A stretch of 64,000 nt of DNA from Ancylobacter sp. WKF20 (GTDB lineage Bacteria > Pseudomonadota > Alphaproteobacteria > Rhizobiales > Xanthobacteraceae), in contig NZ_CP121679.1 in the NCBI RefSeq assembly GCF_029760895.1, positions 4,074,001 through 4,138,000 on the forward strand. Reading direction: 5' to 3'. The notes beneath the pieces were generated by a model that was not told the origin of the DNA, did not search any database, and saw only the letters and a list, made by a program, of their open reading frames with translations. A program made the position numbers and the translations under genes. Position 1 is the first letter of the stretch, and each line of letters starts with the position of its first letter. Positions 1 to 8,486 of the stretch are shown in pieces.

Positions 1-35
1 AGGGTGCCATGGGCGATGTTTCCCTGCGCGCTCAT
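1..35 (-). CDS. 5' end of a gene running off the window, possibly a DsbA/thioredoxin-like protein
   Basis: Only the first 11-12 codons are visible (MSAQGNIAHGTL). Its ATG overlaps the TGA of the peroxiredoxin gene by four bases (ATGA), so the two are translationally coupled. The leader resembles N-termini I recall from alphaproteobacterial DsbA-like or NhaA-linked thioredoxin proteins, and a thiol protein would fit the peroxiredoxin context. This is an inference from very few residues. Confidence 0.4.
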   Translation of the reverse strand, partial: MSAQGNIAHGT

Positions 36-538
36 GTTGTGGTCTCCTTCTGTGGCGCGAGGGCCTCGAGGGCGGTGAGGATGCCGTCGGCGCCGGGGTT
101 CAGCCCGACGGGAGAGACGTAGCTCCAGCGGATGACGCCGGCGCCGTCGATGACGAACAACGCGCGTTCGCTGGTGCCCTCATGGGGGCGATAGACGCCA
201 TAGCTCTGCGCCACGCCGCCCTTCGGCTCGAAATCGGCGAGCAGCGGGAAATGCAGGCCGCGATCATGGGCGAAGGCGGCGTGGCACCAAACGCCATCGG
301 TCGAGATGCCCACGAGATGCGCGCCATGGCGACGGAATTCGGGGAGGATCTCGTTATAGAGGCCCATCTGGTCGCCGCAGACCGGGCTCCAGTCCGCCGG
401 GTAGAAAGCGAGGATGACCGGGGAGCCGGCGAGGTCCGACAGGGACAGCATCTGGTCCGGCGTCGAGGGCAAGGTGAAGTCGGGGGCCGCGACGCCGGCG
501 GCGAGCGCGGTGGCGCCGTGCGTGTGGAGCGCAGTCAT
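32..538 (-). CDS. Peroxiredoxin, AhpC/TSA family
   Basis: A 168-residue thiol peroxidase, expected to reduce hydrogen peroxide or organic hydroperoxides in the cytoplasm. The active-site segment YPADWSPVC (residues 46-54) fits the family pattern Pro-x3-Ser/Thr-x2-Cys, making Cys54 the peroxidatic cysteine. Cys85 (GVWCHAAF) is a candidate resolving cysteine. The length is typical for a one-domain thioredoxin-fold peroxiredoxin. A GGAGG ribosome site lies a few bases before the ATG. The gene couples by an ATGA overlap to the next gene, which leaves the window. Dps lies 91 bases upstream on the same strand, so oxidative defence is a likely shared theme. The electron donor cannot be told from sequence. 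Confidence 0.9.
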   Translation of the reverse strand: MTALHTHGATALAAGVAAPDFTLPSTPDQMLSLSDLAGSPVILAFYPADWSPVCGDQMGLYNEILPEFRRHGAHLVGISTDGVWCHAAFAHDRGLHFPLLADFEPKGGVAQSYGVYRPHEGTSERALFVIDGAGVIRWSYVSPVGLNPGADGILTALEALAPQKETTT

Positions 539-629
539 GCACGCCTCCTATGCGGTGGTGCGGACTCTTGGGTGGTGCGGTGTCGCCCGCGGGATGAGGG
601 GACGGGGCGGCCGGGACCGGCCGCCCCGG

Positions 630-1145
630 TCAGTGATTGGAGCGCGTGGTCTCGTAGAGGAACCAGCTGCGGCGCTCGGCCTCGTCGATCCAGACCTCGA
701 TCAGGCTGGTGGAGGCGACGTCGTTATATTCCTCGCACACCGCATGGGCCGCGCGCAGGAAGCCGGTGAGCCGGCGGTTGTCCTCGGCGAGCTCGGCCAG
801 CATGTCCGGCGCGGTAACGTAATCGGCGTCATTGTCCGACAGGCGCTGCAGGCGGGAGATGTGGCCGATGGAGCGCAGCGTGGTGCCGCCGACCTTGCGG
901 GCCCGTTCGGCCAGCGCATCGGTGGTGGCGAAGATCTGGTCGCCCTGCTCGTCCAGCATCAGGTGGTAGTCGCGGAAATGCGGGCCGGACAGGTGCCAGT
1001 GGAAGTTCTTCGTCTTGAGATAGAGCGCGAACATGTCGGCGAGCACGCCGGTGAGGGCGGCGGCGATGTCGCGCGTGGCATCCGCGCCGAGATCGGTGGG
1101 GGTGCGCAGCGGCGCCATCTGGCGGGTCTTTGCCGTGTCGGTCAT
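630..1145 (-). CDS. dps: Dps-type DNA-binding ferritin-like protein
   Basis: A 171-residue ferritin-like protein. Dps forms dodecamers that oxidise and store iron with peroxide and coat DNA in stress. The family signature is clear: KTKNFHWHLSGPHF at about residues 45-58, followed by the LDEQGDQI helix, which together supply the inter-subunit ferroxidase ligands. The chosen ATG is preceded by GGAG at normal spacing. A longer in-frame reading begins upstream but adds a Pro/Arg-rich stretch with no homology, so I rejected it. No EcfG-type GGAAC box is visible upstream. Peroxiredoxin follows on the same strand. Confidence 0.93.
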   Translation of the reverse strand: MTDTAKTRQMAPLRTPTDLGADATRDIAAALTGVLADMFALYLKTKNFHWHLSGPHFRDYHLMLDEQGDQIFATTDALAERARKVGGTTLRSIGHISRLQRLSDNDADYVTAPDMLAELAEDNRRLTGFLRAAHAVCEEYNDVASTSLIEVWIDEAERRSWFLYETTRSNH

Positions 1146-1310
1146 GGGTCTTACTCCGGGAGCGGATCGTGCGGCGCCGGGTGGCGGATGACACCGCCCC
1201 GGCCCTGACACGACACAGGCTAGGCGCCCTGCCGGCGGCCCGAAATCGGCTCTAGGGGTGCCGGTCTCATACTTGGGTGTGCCCGGCACCCGCTCGTTGA
1301 GCCGCAGAAA

Positions 1311-1338
1311 CAAAAACGCCGGCACACGGTGCCGGCGT
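1311..1338 (-). terminator. Rho-independent terminator after the single-domain response regulator
   Basis: A perfect 10-bp stem (ACGCCGGCAC / GTGCCGGCGT) with a 3-base loop, read on the minus strand and followed by TTTTTG. It sits 28 bases after the receiver gene's stop and separates it from dps. Confidence 0.85.
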
Positions 1339-1365
1339 GAGGTGGACGGGAGGAGGAGAGAGGGG

Positions 1366-1737
1366 TCAGTGCGTGCCGAGCGCCGCGTCGAGGCAGGCGA
1401 TCATCTCGCTGCCGTCAAAGGGCTTGGCGAGGAACCCGACCGCGCCGGCCTCGGTGACCTGACGGCGGATGCGGTCCTCGGGGAAGGCGGTGATGAAGAT
1501 CAGCGGCGTCGACCGGCCGCGGGCGCGCAGCGTCGCCTGCAGCTCCACGCCGCTCATGCCAGGCATCTGCACGTCGGTGATGACGCAATCGGGCGCTTCC
1601 TCGGCCTCGGCGCGCAGGAAATCCTCGGCGGAGGCAAAGGTCCGGGAGAGCAGGCCCAGCGATCGGACGAGGCTGGCGGTCGCCACGCGAACCGACTCGT
1701 CGTCATCAATGATCGCGACCATCGGGAATTGGCGCAC
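1366..1737 (-). CDS. Single-domain response regulator (receiver only)
   Basis: A 123-residue CheY-like receiver of the FixJ subtype with no output domain. The acidic pocket is DDDE at residues 11-14, the phospho-acceptor is Asp55 in CVITDVQMPG, the switch Thr lies in FITAF, and the conserved Lys is in LAKPF. It lies about 110 bases downstream of the FixJ/LuxR-type regulator and its kinase, so it may be a second phospho-acceptor or phosphate sink for the same sensor. Its own strong terminator closes the group. The target is unknown; single-domain regulators act by protein contact. Confidence 0.9.
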   Translation of the reverse strand: MRQFPMVAIIDDDESVRVATASLVRSLGLLSRTFASAEDFLRAEAEEAPDCVITDVQMPGMSGVELQATLRARGRSTPLIFITAFPEDRIRRQVTEAGAVGFLAKPFDGSEMIACLDAALGTH

Positions 1738-1845
1738 GATGAAATCCTTTCAGCCCGGCGCTCGATGACCCACGGTCTCGTGCCGAACCTTCGTCTTTAT
1801 GGCGCCCCCGCCCGTGGAAGGAAATCATATCAAGGTTTGCCGGTG

Positions 1846-2505
1846 TTATCTTTTCGCCCCCGAGAGCCCCAGCGTTTCCGCCATGCGCACGAGATCGGCC
1901 AGCGAGCGGGCGCCCATCTTGCGCATCACATGGCCGCGGTGAATCTTCACGGTGATCTCACTCAGCCCGATCTCGCCGGCGACCTGCTTGTTCATGAGGC
2001 CCGAGGTGACGAGCGCCATCACCTCCTTCTCGCGCGACGTCAGCGTTTCATAAAGCTGCTGCACGCCCGCCACCGCCTGATCGGCCTGCCGGCGGGCCTT
2101 GTCCTGCTCGATGGCGGCCGCGACCGCATCGAGAATGTCCTGGTCGCGGAACGGCTTGGTGAGGAAGTCCACGGCCCCCGCCTTCATCGCCCGCACGGTC
2201 ATCGGGATATCGCCATAGCCGGTCATGAAGATCACCGGCATGTGCATGCCCGAGCGGACGAGCTGCGACTGGAAGTCGAGGCCGCTGACGCCGGGCAGGC
2301 GGATGTCCAGCACGAGGCAGCGCGGCACGTCGGGGAGGGCGGCGGCGAGGAATTCGGCCGCCGAGCCGAACAGCTCGACCTTCAGGCCGATGGAGCGGAA
2401 CAGGCTGGAAAGCGCCTCGCGCAGGCCCGCATCATCGTCGACGACGATCACCAGCGGATCAGCGGATGCGGGGCGGGGGCTGCGCGGGGGAGGGGTCAGG
2501 CTCAC
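1846..2505 (-). CDS. FixJ-family response regulator with LuxR-type HTH
   Basis: A 219-residue transcription factor with an N-terminal receiver (about 17-130) and a C-terminal LuxR/NarL helix-turn-helix (about 150-212). The phospho-acceptor is Asp67 in VLDIRLPG, and the conserved Lys lies in FLTKPF. The DNA-binding part begins at [11 protein letters not shown] and includes [20 protein letters not shown]. Its ATG overlaps the TGA of the upstream histidine kinase gene by four bases, so the pair is translationally coupled and almost certainly cognate. The regulon cannot be read from this window; the neighbouring receiver gene is one candidate partner. Confidence 0.92.
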   Translation of the reverse strand: MSLTPPPRSPRPASADPLVIVVDDDAGLREALSSLFRSIGLKVELFGSAAEFLAAALPDVPRCLVLDIRLPGVSGLDFQSQLVRSGMHMPVIFMTGYGDIPMTVRAMKAGAVDFLTKPFRDQDILDAVAAAIEQDKARRQADQAVAGVQQLYETLTSREKEVMALVTSGLMNKQVAGEIGLSEITVKIHRGHVMRKMGARSLADLVRMAETLGLSGAKR

Positions 2506-3941
2506 GCGCGGGGCTCCTTCACTGCGGGCAGGACAATGGCGAATGTCATGCCGCGCTCGGCGTTTCGGGTGGCGTCGATGCGCCCGCCATGGGTCTCGAT
2601 GAGCGAGCGGCTGATCGACAGGCCAAGGCCCATGCCATCGGGCTTGGAGGTGTAGAACGGCTCGAACAGATGCGTCAGCCCGTCATCGTCGACGCCGGTC
2701 CCATTATCGGTCAACGCGACCCGCACCACCGGGCCGTCGAGGCCGGCGTCGAGACCGGAGCGCAGCAGCAGCCGACGCGGGCGCGGCGTGCCCTCCATCG
2801 CCTGCGCGGCATTGATCGCGAGGTTGATGATCACCTGCTGCAGCTGCACCCGGTCGCCGGACACGGCGGGCAGGCCCTCGGTGAGATCCAGGGTGACGGT
2901 GACTTTATGGCGCGCCAGCTCGCGCTCGATGAGGGCGAGGCTTTCGGTGACGAGGGCGTTGAGATCGAGCAGCTCATGCCGCCCGGACTGCCGGCGGGAG
3001 AGGGCGCGCAGCCGCGCCACCACATCGCCGGCGCGGCGGCCATTGGCGATCATCCGCTCCACCGAGGCCAGCGCCTCGCCGACATCCGGCTCCGGCCGGC
3101 GCAGCCAGCGCAGGCACGCTTCGCCATTGGTGACGATGGCGGCGAGTGGCTGGTTCACCTCATGGGCGATGGAGGCGGTGAGCTGGCCGAGCGTCGCCAT
3201 GCGGGTCACATGGGTCAGTTCGCCCTGCGCCTTGTCCAGCCGGTCCTGCGCGGCCTTGCGCGCGGTGATGTCGTTATTGGTCTCCATGATCGCCTGCGCC
3301 CGGCCCTGCGGGTCGCGGTGCAGCGCCCAGCGGCTGGCGACGATCACGCGCGAGCCATCCTTGCGGGCGTGGCGCAGCTCGCCCTCCCAGCGCCCGTCGC
3401 GTTCCAGCTCGGCGACGGCCGCTTCGAGCGAGACCGGAAAGCCGGTGCGCAGCAGCTCGGCCGCGCGGTGGCCGATCGCTTCCGCGGCGGTCCAGCCATA
3501 AAGCTCCTCGGCGCCGCGGTTCCAGTACAGGATGGTGTCCCCGGCATCGCGCACCAGGATCGCGTCATGCGTCAGGTCGAGCAAGGCGGCTTGGTCGCGC
3601 AGCGCGTCGCCGGCGCGCCGGTTGCGCAGCGAGAGCAGCGTGGTGACGACGATGGCGGAGATGGCGACGCAGGCCCGCGCCACCGCCTCCGGCTCGAACC
3701 GGACATTATGGACGGTGAGGAAGCTGATCGAGGTGAGGACGATGCACAGACCGCCCACGGCGAGGATGCCGCGCGTGTTGAGTACATCCGCCAGCAGCAT
3801 CACCACGGCGACATACAGCACCGCCACCGCCATATCGAGCGGGGTCAGCGTGTCCACGAGGAAGATGGCAAGACCCAGCAGCCCGGCGAGCAGCGGAATC
3901 AAAGCCGACCGGGCGCCGTGCTGGAGGGCGAGCGGCGTCAT
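2502..3941 (-). CDS. Membrane-bound PAS sensor histidine kinase
   Basis: A 479-residue hybrid-free sensor kinase. Residues about 12-105 hold three or four transmembrane helices with almost no periplasmic loop, so the signal is probably sensed in or near the membrane or by the PAS domain (about 113-228). The H-box [12 protein letters not shown] places the phosphorylated residue at His260. The N-box ([12 protein letters not shown]), DNGTG and GMGLGLSI complete the ATPase domain. An in-frame ATG 66 bases further upstream would add an Arg/Pro-rich leader; I prefer the internal ATG because it directly precedes the hydrophobic region. The gene is coupled to the FixJ-type regulator. The PAS cofactor and signal are unknown. 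Confidence 0.88.
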   Translation of the reverse strand: MTPLALQHGARSALIPLLAGLLGLAIFLVDTLTPLDMAVAVLYVAVVMLLADVLNTRGILAVGGLCIVLTSISFLTVHNVRFEPEAVARACVAISAIVVTTLLSLRNRRAGDALRDQAALLDLTHDAILVRDAGDTILYWNRGAEELYGWTAAEAIGHRAAELLRTGFPVSLEAAVAELERDGRWEGELRHARKDGSRVIVASRWALHRDPQGRAQAIMETNNDITARKAAQDRLDKAQGELTHVTRMATLGQLTASIAHEVNQPLAAIVTNGEACLRWLRRPEPDVGEALASVERMIANGRRAGDVVARLRALSRRQSGRHELLDLNALVTESLALIERELARHKVTVTLDLTEGLPAVSGDRVQLQQVIINLAINAAQAMEGTPRPRRLLLRSGLDAGLDGPVVRVALTDNGTGVDDDGLTHLFEPFYTSKPDGMGLGLSISRSLIETHGGRIDATRNAERGMTFAIVLPAVKEPRA

Positions 3942-4194
3942 GCGCACGTTCTCGCCGCGCGTGCGGGATCGTGGGCGGCGGCGGGGCGGGGGTGAACGCG
4001 CAAGCACATGGCGCCAGTCTACCAGCTTCCCCGGGCGCGCTGCGTATACATAGGTATGTCACTCTTGGATGAACGTATCGCTCATCTGCCCCAGGTTGAA
4101 TTGAACCCAGCGCCGAAACCGTCAGAGTGGGGGGCACAGAGGCAGGTGGGCGCCTTTCCTCCGAGACGGGCGCTCGGTTCAACGAGGTGAAAAC
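3942..4194. promoter_or_regulatory. Divergent intergenic region between the kinase operon and poxB
   Basis: About 250 bases separate the divergent kinase and poxB starts. An open frame of 60 codons (4008-4190, plus strand) shows no recognisable domain and is probably not a gene. I see no clear GGAAC-N16/17-CGTT element and cannot place a confident sigma-70 promoter. AACGAGGTGAAAAC just before the poxB ATG serves as its ribosome site. Confidence 0.4.
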
Positions 4195-5928
4195 ATGGCC
4201 GCCAACGTCGCCGATCTCATCGTCTCCACGCTTCACCAGACCGGGGTCCGACGCATCTATGGCGTCGTCGGGGACAGCCTGAACGGGCTCACCGAAGCCA
4301 TCCGCGAGACCGGCGCGCTGGACTGGGTGCATGTGCGCCATGAGGAGACGGCGGCCTTCGCGGCCTCCGCCGAGGCTCAGCTCACCGGGCAGCTCGCGGT
4401 CTGCGCCGGCTCCTGCGGGCCGGGCAATCTCCATCTCATCAACGGCCTGTTCGATGCCCAGCGCAGCCGCACGCCGGTGCTCGCTATCGCCGCGCAGATC
4501 CCCTCGCAGGAAATTGGCGGCGGCTATTTCCAGGAAACTCACCCGCAGAACCTGTTCCAGGAATGCAGCGTCTATTGCGAGCTGGTCTCCAGCCCCGAGC
4601 AGATGCCCTATGTGCTGGAAAACGCCATCCGCGCCGCTGTCGGCAAGCGGGGCGTTGCGGTGGTGGTCATCCCCGGCGATGTGGCGCTGAAGCCGGCGCC
4701 GGCCCGCAAGAGCGCGCCCAATGCCGGCCTGCTGCCGCCCGCGCCGCGCGTGGTGCCGGCCGAGGGCGAGATCGATGCGCTGGCGCATCTGCTCAACAAT
4801 GCGGGCAGCGTCACCCTGTTCTGCGGGCGCGGCTGCGCCGGTGCGCATGAGCCGCTGATGGCGCTGGCCGAAAAGCTCAAGAGCCCCATCGTCCATGCGC
4901 TCGGCGGCAAGGAATTCGTCGAGTACGACAATCCCTATGATGTCGGCATGACCGGCTTCATCGGCTTCTCCTCCGGCTATGAGGCGATGCACGATTGCGA
5001 CGTGCTGCTGCTCTTGGGGACCGACTTCCCCTACAAGCAGTTCTTCCCCTCCGATATTACCATCGCGCAGATCGACGTGCGGCCCGAGCAGCTCGGGCGG
5101 CGCTGCAAGCTCGACCTCGGCCTCGTCGGCGATGTCGGGCTGACCATCGACGCGCTGCTGCCGAAGCTCCAGGCCAAGGCCGACCGCACCCATCTCGACA
5201 CGATGGTGGAAAAATACCGCAAGGTACGGGCCGGCCTCGATGACCTCGCCACCGGCACGGCCGGGCGCCCGCCGATCCACCCGCAATATCTCGCGCGGCT
5301 GGTCAGCGAGGCGGCGGCGGAGGACGCGGTGTTCACCTTCGATGTCGGCACCCCGACCATCTGGGCCGCGCGCTACCTCAAGATGAACGGCAAGCGCCGT
5401 CTTCTCGGCTCGCTGGCGCACGGTTCCATGGCCAATGCGATGCCGCACGCCATCGGCGCGCAGGCGGCCTATCCCGGCCGGCAGGTGGTGTCGCTCTCCG
5501 GCGATGGCGGCTTCACCATGCTGATGGGCGACCTCATCACGCTGACCCAGCAGAAGCTGCCGGTGAAGGTGGTCATCTTCAACAACGGCACGCTCGGCTT
5601 CGTCGCGCTGGAGATGAAGGCCAACGGCTTCGTCGAGATCGGCACCAATCTCGACAATCCCGACTTCGGGGCCATGGCCCGCGCCATGGGCATTCACGGG
5701 GTGCGGGTGGAAGACCCCGGCGACCTGCCGGCCGCCGTCAAGGAGGTGCTGGCGCATGACGGGCCGGCGGTGCTCGATGTCGTCACCGCCACGCAGGAGC
5801 TCTCCATGCCGCCGACCATCGGGCTGGAGCAGGCCAAGGGCTTCGGCCTGTGGATGATCCGGGCGGTGATGAGCGGGCGCGGCGACGAGGTGCTCGACCT
5901 CGCGCGCACCAATCTGCTGCCCCGTTGA
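4195..5928 (+). CDS. poxB: Thiamine pyrophosphate-dependent pyruvate dehydrogenase (quinone), PoxB-like
   Basis: A 577-residue enzyme of the acetohydroxyacid synthase/PoxB superfamily. PoxB decarboxylates pyruvate to acetate and CO2 and passes electrons to membrane quinone. The N-terminal PYR domain contains the catalytic Glu in [10 protein letters not shown] (about residue 50). The central FAD/Rossmann-like domain follows, and the TPP-binding motif [12 protein letters not shown] lies at about 433-444 with the closing [19 protein letters not shown] context and overall length suit PoxB better than acetolactate synthase, and no small subunit gene is nearby. It stands as the first gene of a short unit with a DUF2188 gene. 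Acetolactate synthase or another decarboxylase of the superfamily remains possible. Confidence 0.82.
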   Translation: MAANVADLIVSTLHQTGVRRIYGVVGDSLNGLTEAIRETGALDWVHVRHEETAAFAASAEAQLTGQLAVCAGSCGPGNLHLINGLFDAQRSRTPVLAIAAQIPSQEIGGGYFQETHPQNLFQECSVYCELVSSPEQMPYVLENAIRAAVGKRGVAVVVIPGDVALKPAPARKSAPNAGLLPPAPRVVPAEGEIDALAHLLNNAGSVTLFCGRGCAGAHEPLMALAEKLKSPIVHALGGKEFVEYDNPYDVGMTGFIGFSSGYEAMHDCDVLLLLGTDFPYKQFFPSDITIAQIDVRPEQLGRRCKLDLGLVGDVGLTIDALLPKLQAKADRTHLDTMVEKYRKVRAGLDDLATGTAGRPPIHPQYLARLVSEAAAEDAVFTFDVGTPTIWAARYLKMNGKRRLLGSLAHGSMANAMPHAIGAQAAYPGRQVVSLSGDGGFTMLMGDLITLTQQKLPVKVVIFNNGTLGFVALEMKANGFVEIGTNLDNPDFGAMARAMGIHGVRVEDPGDLPAAVKEVLAHDGPAVLDVVTATQELSMPPTIGLEQAKGFGLWMIRAVMSGRGDEVLDLARTNLLPR

Positions 5929-5938
5929 GGGTGCGCCG

Positions 5939-5964
5939 GAACCCGCGCCGCCGCGCGCGGGTTC
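5939..5964 (+). other. Intercistronic hairpin between poxB and the DUF2188 gene
   Basis: A perfect 10-bp stem (GAACCCGCGC / GCGCGGGTTC) with a 6-base loop begins about 10 bases after the poxB stop. No T-run follows, and a strong GAGGAGG ribosome site for the next gene lies just after it. It may be an RNA-stability element or attenuator rather than a full terminator. Confidence 0.55.
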
Positions 5965-5986
5965 TTCCTACGAGGAGGATTGCACC

Positions 5987-6253
5987 ATGACCCATATTCG
6001 CTACGAGATCGTCGAACATGACGGCGGCTGGGCCTACAAGCTCGGCGATGTCTTCTCCGAAACGCACCCGACCCATGAAGGTGCGCTGAACGCCGCCCGC
6101 GACGCCGCTGCCCGCCAGTCCATGCCCGGCGAGACGCGCCCGATCCTCTATCAGGATGCACACGGCGCCTGGCATGAGGAGACCGCGCAGGGCTTCGACC
6201 GACCGGAAACCGAGGTCTCCGACACCGAACCGAACGGGGCCGCCAAGGCCTGA
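5987..6253 (+). CDS. DUF2188-family small protein
   Basis: An 88-residue soluble protein. The first 65 residues fit the DUF2188 pattern: IRYEIVEHDGGWAYKLGD, then ETHPTHEGALNAARDAA, a beta-beta-alpha unit seen in small stress-associated proteins of unknown role. The C-terminal tail (about 70-88) is acidic and low complexity. A strong GAGGAGG ribosome site precedes the ATG. It lies 58 bases downstream of poxB in the same direction, with a hairpin between them. The function is unknown. Confidence 0.8.
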   Translation: MTHIRYEIVEHDGGWAYKLGDVFSETHPTHEGALNAARDAAARQSMPGETRPILYQDAHGAWHEETAQGFDRPETEVSDTEPNGAAKA

Positions 6254-6303
6254 CAGCGCTCGCCTCATGGCGGGTTGATGCAGGTATATTGATACTAGTA
6301 GGT

Positions 6304-6325
6304 GGGGGCTTCGGGCCCCGTTTTC
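6304..6325 (+). terminator. Probable terminator after the DUF2188 gene
   Basis: A short GC stem (GGGGC / GCCCC around a TTCGG loop) followed by GTTTTC on the plus strand. It sits in the narrow gap between the convergent DUF2188 and opgH genes. The stem is only five pairs, so strength is uncertain. Confidence 0.55.
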
Positions 6326-6335
6326 ATGAGCGTCG

Positions 6336-8486
6336 TCAGCTGCGGGCGAGGGCGAGCAGCCGGTCGAGCGCGGGCCCGTCGCCGAGCGCTGCCGCCTTCT
6401 CGCGCGGGGTGAGCAGGCGCAGCGCCTCGTCGAGGCGGCTGGCATCCGCCACCTTGGCGCGGGCAACGAGGCGTTCGGGCGCGTAGTCGCCCGCCGGGCG
6501 TTCGGCTGCCGGCAGCATTCGCCGATGCGCGGCGAGCAGAACCGGGTCGCCCGCGAGCCGCTGAACGGCTTCCCCTTCGCCCGCCTCGGCCGCAAGCTGC
6601 CGGGCGAGCACGAAGGCGCGGGTCAGCACCGGCGGCGGGGCGCGCTCCTCCGGTGTCGTCAATATGGCGCGGAAGACGAGCGGCCAGCGCGTGCTGGTCC
6701 ACACCACCAGTGGCACGGCGAGCACGAGGCCGAGCACCACGGGCAGCATCCACAGGAACAGCGGCAGCGAGATCGCCAGCGCCGCCCCGCCGAGCGCCAT
6801 GCCGAACAGGGTGTGCGGCAGGAAATGGCGCAGCGTCGGGCCGAGCGCCACCGTGCCGTCATCGCGCCGCTGCGGATTCCAGCCACCATCGCGGCCGGCG
6901 AGAATGGTCGCCACCGCCGAGGACTGGGCGAGCATCATGACCGGCGCGGCAAGGCCGGCGATCAGCGTCTCGCCGATCATGCCGAAAAAGGCGAGGATGC
7001 CGCCGCCAAAGGCGCGGCGGGTCGGCCCATCGGTCAGCATGACGAGGTAGGCGATCACCTTCGGCAGCAGCAGCACACCCATCGTGCCGACGAACACCCA
7101 GGCGGCGCGGATCGGGTCCTGCGCCGGCCAGTTGGGGAACAGCGAGAATTCCGAGGGGAAATAGTCCGGCGGCACGAAGCGCGCCTGCAGCGCGGTGAGC
7201 AGGCCGGCGATCAGCATGATGAGCCAGAGCGGAGCGGTAATATAAGACCCGATGCCGGTCAGCAGATGGATGCGGCTCACCGGGTGAAGCCCGCGCGCCG
7301 GCAGCACGGCGGTGTGCTGGAGATTGCCCTGGCACCAGCGCCGGTCGCGCACGGCGAGATCGGTGAGGGCGGGCGGGCCTTCCTCATAGGAGCCCTTCAG
7401 CCAGGGCACCATATGCACTGCCCAGCCGCCGCGCCGGATCAGCGCCGCCTCGATGAAATCATGGCTGAGAATGTGCCCGCCAAAGGGTTTGCGGCCCTTC
7501 AGATGCGGCAGGCCGGCGCTGCCGGCGAAGGCGCGGGTGCGGATGATGGCGTTGTGGCCCCAGTAATTGCTGTCCGGCCCATGCCACCAGGCGAGGCCCT
7601 CCGCCAGCATCGGCCCATAGAGCCGCCCGGCGAATTGCTGCATGCGGGAAAACAGCGTGCGCCCGCCGACGATGACCGGCAGCGTCTGGATCAGCCCGAC
7701 ATGGGGGTGGCGTTCCATGGCGCCGGCGATGGCGAGGATGCAGTCCCCGGTCATCACGCTATCGGCGTCGAGCACCAGCATGGCCTCATAGGCCCCGCCG
7801 AAGCGCGTGACCCATTCGCCGATATTGCCGGCCTTGCGGTCGATGTTTTTCGGGCGGCGGCGGTAAAATATGCGGGAATGGCCGCCGGTGCGTTCGCGCA
7901 AGGCGAGGAAGGCGGCTTCCTCGGCGATCCACACATCGGCATCGGTGGTGTCGCTGAGGATGAAGAAGTCGAAAGCGTCGATGGCGCCGGTCGCCTCCAC
8001 CGATTCATAGGTCGCCTGCAGCCCGGCGAAGATGCGCGCGGGCGCCTCATTATAGGTCGGCATGAGAATGGCGGTGCGCTGCGTCAGCGGGCCGGGCGTC
8101 GCCGTGGCGATGCCGAGCGGGTCAACGCGCCGGCCGAGCATGGCGATGGCGCCGGCCAAGGCATTGGTGAAGGAGAAGCCGATCCAGGCGAACAGCACGA
8201 CGAACAGCGCCAGCACCACGCCTTCCAGCACCGTCAGCCCGCCGACATCGAGCACGAGATACATCTCATGCGCGGCGAACATCGTCAGGACGGCGGCGCC
8301 GAGGAACACGAAGGCCCGGCGCAGCCACAAGGCGAGCCGCGGTCCCGGCGGATGGGACGCGCGCGGCGCCTGCCAGAGCGATTGGACGGGCATGGCGAGC
8401 GGTGCCTCGGGGGGCAGGGCATCCGTAAGGGCGGCCGGGGCGTCGTGGCCGAGCGCCGGCGCGCGCTCCAGCGTCACGCCGTCCAT
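6336..8486 (-). CDS. opgH: Glucans biosynthesis glucosyltransferase OpgH (MdoH)
   Basis: A 716-residue inner-membrane GT2 family enzyme that uses UDP-glucose to build the linear backbone of osmoregulated periplasmic glucans. Two transmembrane segments (about 52-110) precede the cytoplasmic catalytic domain. That domain starts at MPTYNEAPARIFAG and contains the acidic motif VLDADS, the catalytic HDFIEA segment and the RDRRWCQGN acceptor/substrate motif (RxxRW type). Several more membrane helices follow (about 410-600). It is shorter than the E. coli protein, as is usual in alphaproteobacteria. The start overlaps the 3' end of opgG by 13 bases, indicating a coupled opgGH unit. Periplasmic glucan export and modification genes are not in the window. 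Confidence 0.93.
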   Translation of the reverse strand: MDGVTLERAPALGHDAPAALTDALPPEAPLAMPVQSLWQAPRASHPPGPRLALWLRRAFVFLGAAVLTMFAAHEMYLVLDVGGLTVLEGVVLALFVVLFAWIGFSFTNALAGAIAMLGRRVDPLGIATATPGPLTQRTAILMPTYNEAPARIFAGLQATYESVEATGAIDAFDFFILSDTTDADVWIAEEAAFLALRERTGGHSRIFYRRRPKNIDRKAGNIGEWVTRFGGAYEAMLVLDADSVMTGDCILAIAGAMERHPHVGLIQTLPVIVGGRTLFSRMQQFAGRLYGPMLAEGLAWWHGPDSNYWGHNAIIRTRAFAGSAGLPHLKGRKPFGGHILSHDFIEAALIRRGGWAVHMVPWLKGSYEEGPPALTDLAVRDRRWCQGNLQHTAVLPARGLHPVSRIHLLTGIGSYITAPLWLIMLIAGLLTALQARFVPPDYFPSEFSLFPNWPAQDPIRAAWVFVGTMGVLLLPKVIAYLVMLTDGPTRRAFGGGILAFFGMIGETLIAGLAAPVMMLAQSSAVATILAGRDGGWNPQRRDDGTVALGPTLRHFLPHTLFGMALGGAALAISLPLFLWMLPVVLGLVLAVPLVVWTSTRWPLVFRAILTTPEERAPPPVLTRAFVLARQLAAEAGEGEAVQRLAGDPVLLAAHRRMLPAAERPAGDYAPERLVARAKVADASRLDEALRLLTPREKAAALGDGPALDRLLALARS

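Noticed and set aside
4008..4190. 60-codon frame between the kinase and poxB
   Set aside because: No ribosome site, no domain and a biased tail; probably a leader or nothing.
3706..5757. Open frame of 683 codons antisense to poxB
   Set aside because: It overlaps a clearly conserved gene, is rich in Arg/His/Ala/Gly as high-GC antisense frames are, and has no domain.
4195..5928. Acetolactate synthase large subunit
   Set aside because: No regulatory subunit gene is adjacent and the sequence reads closer to PoxB; kept as an alternative only.
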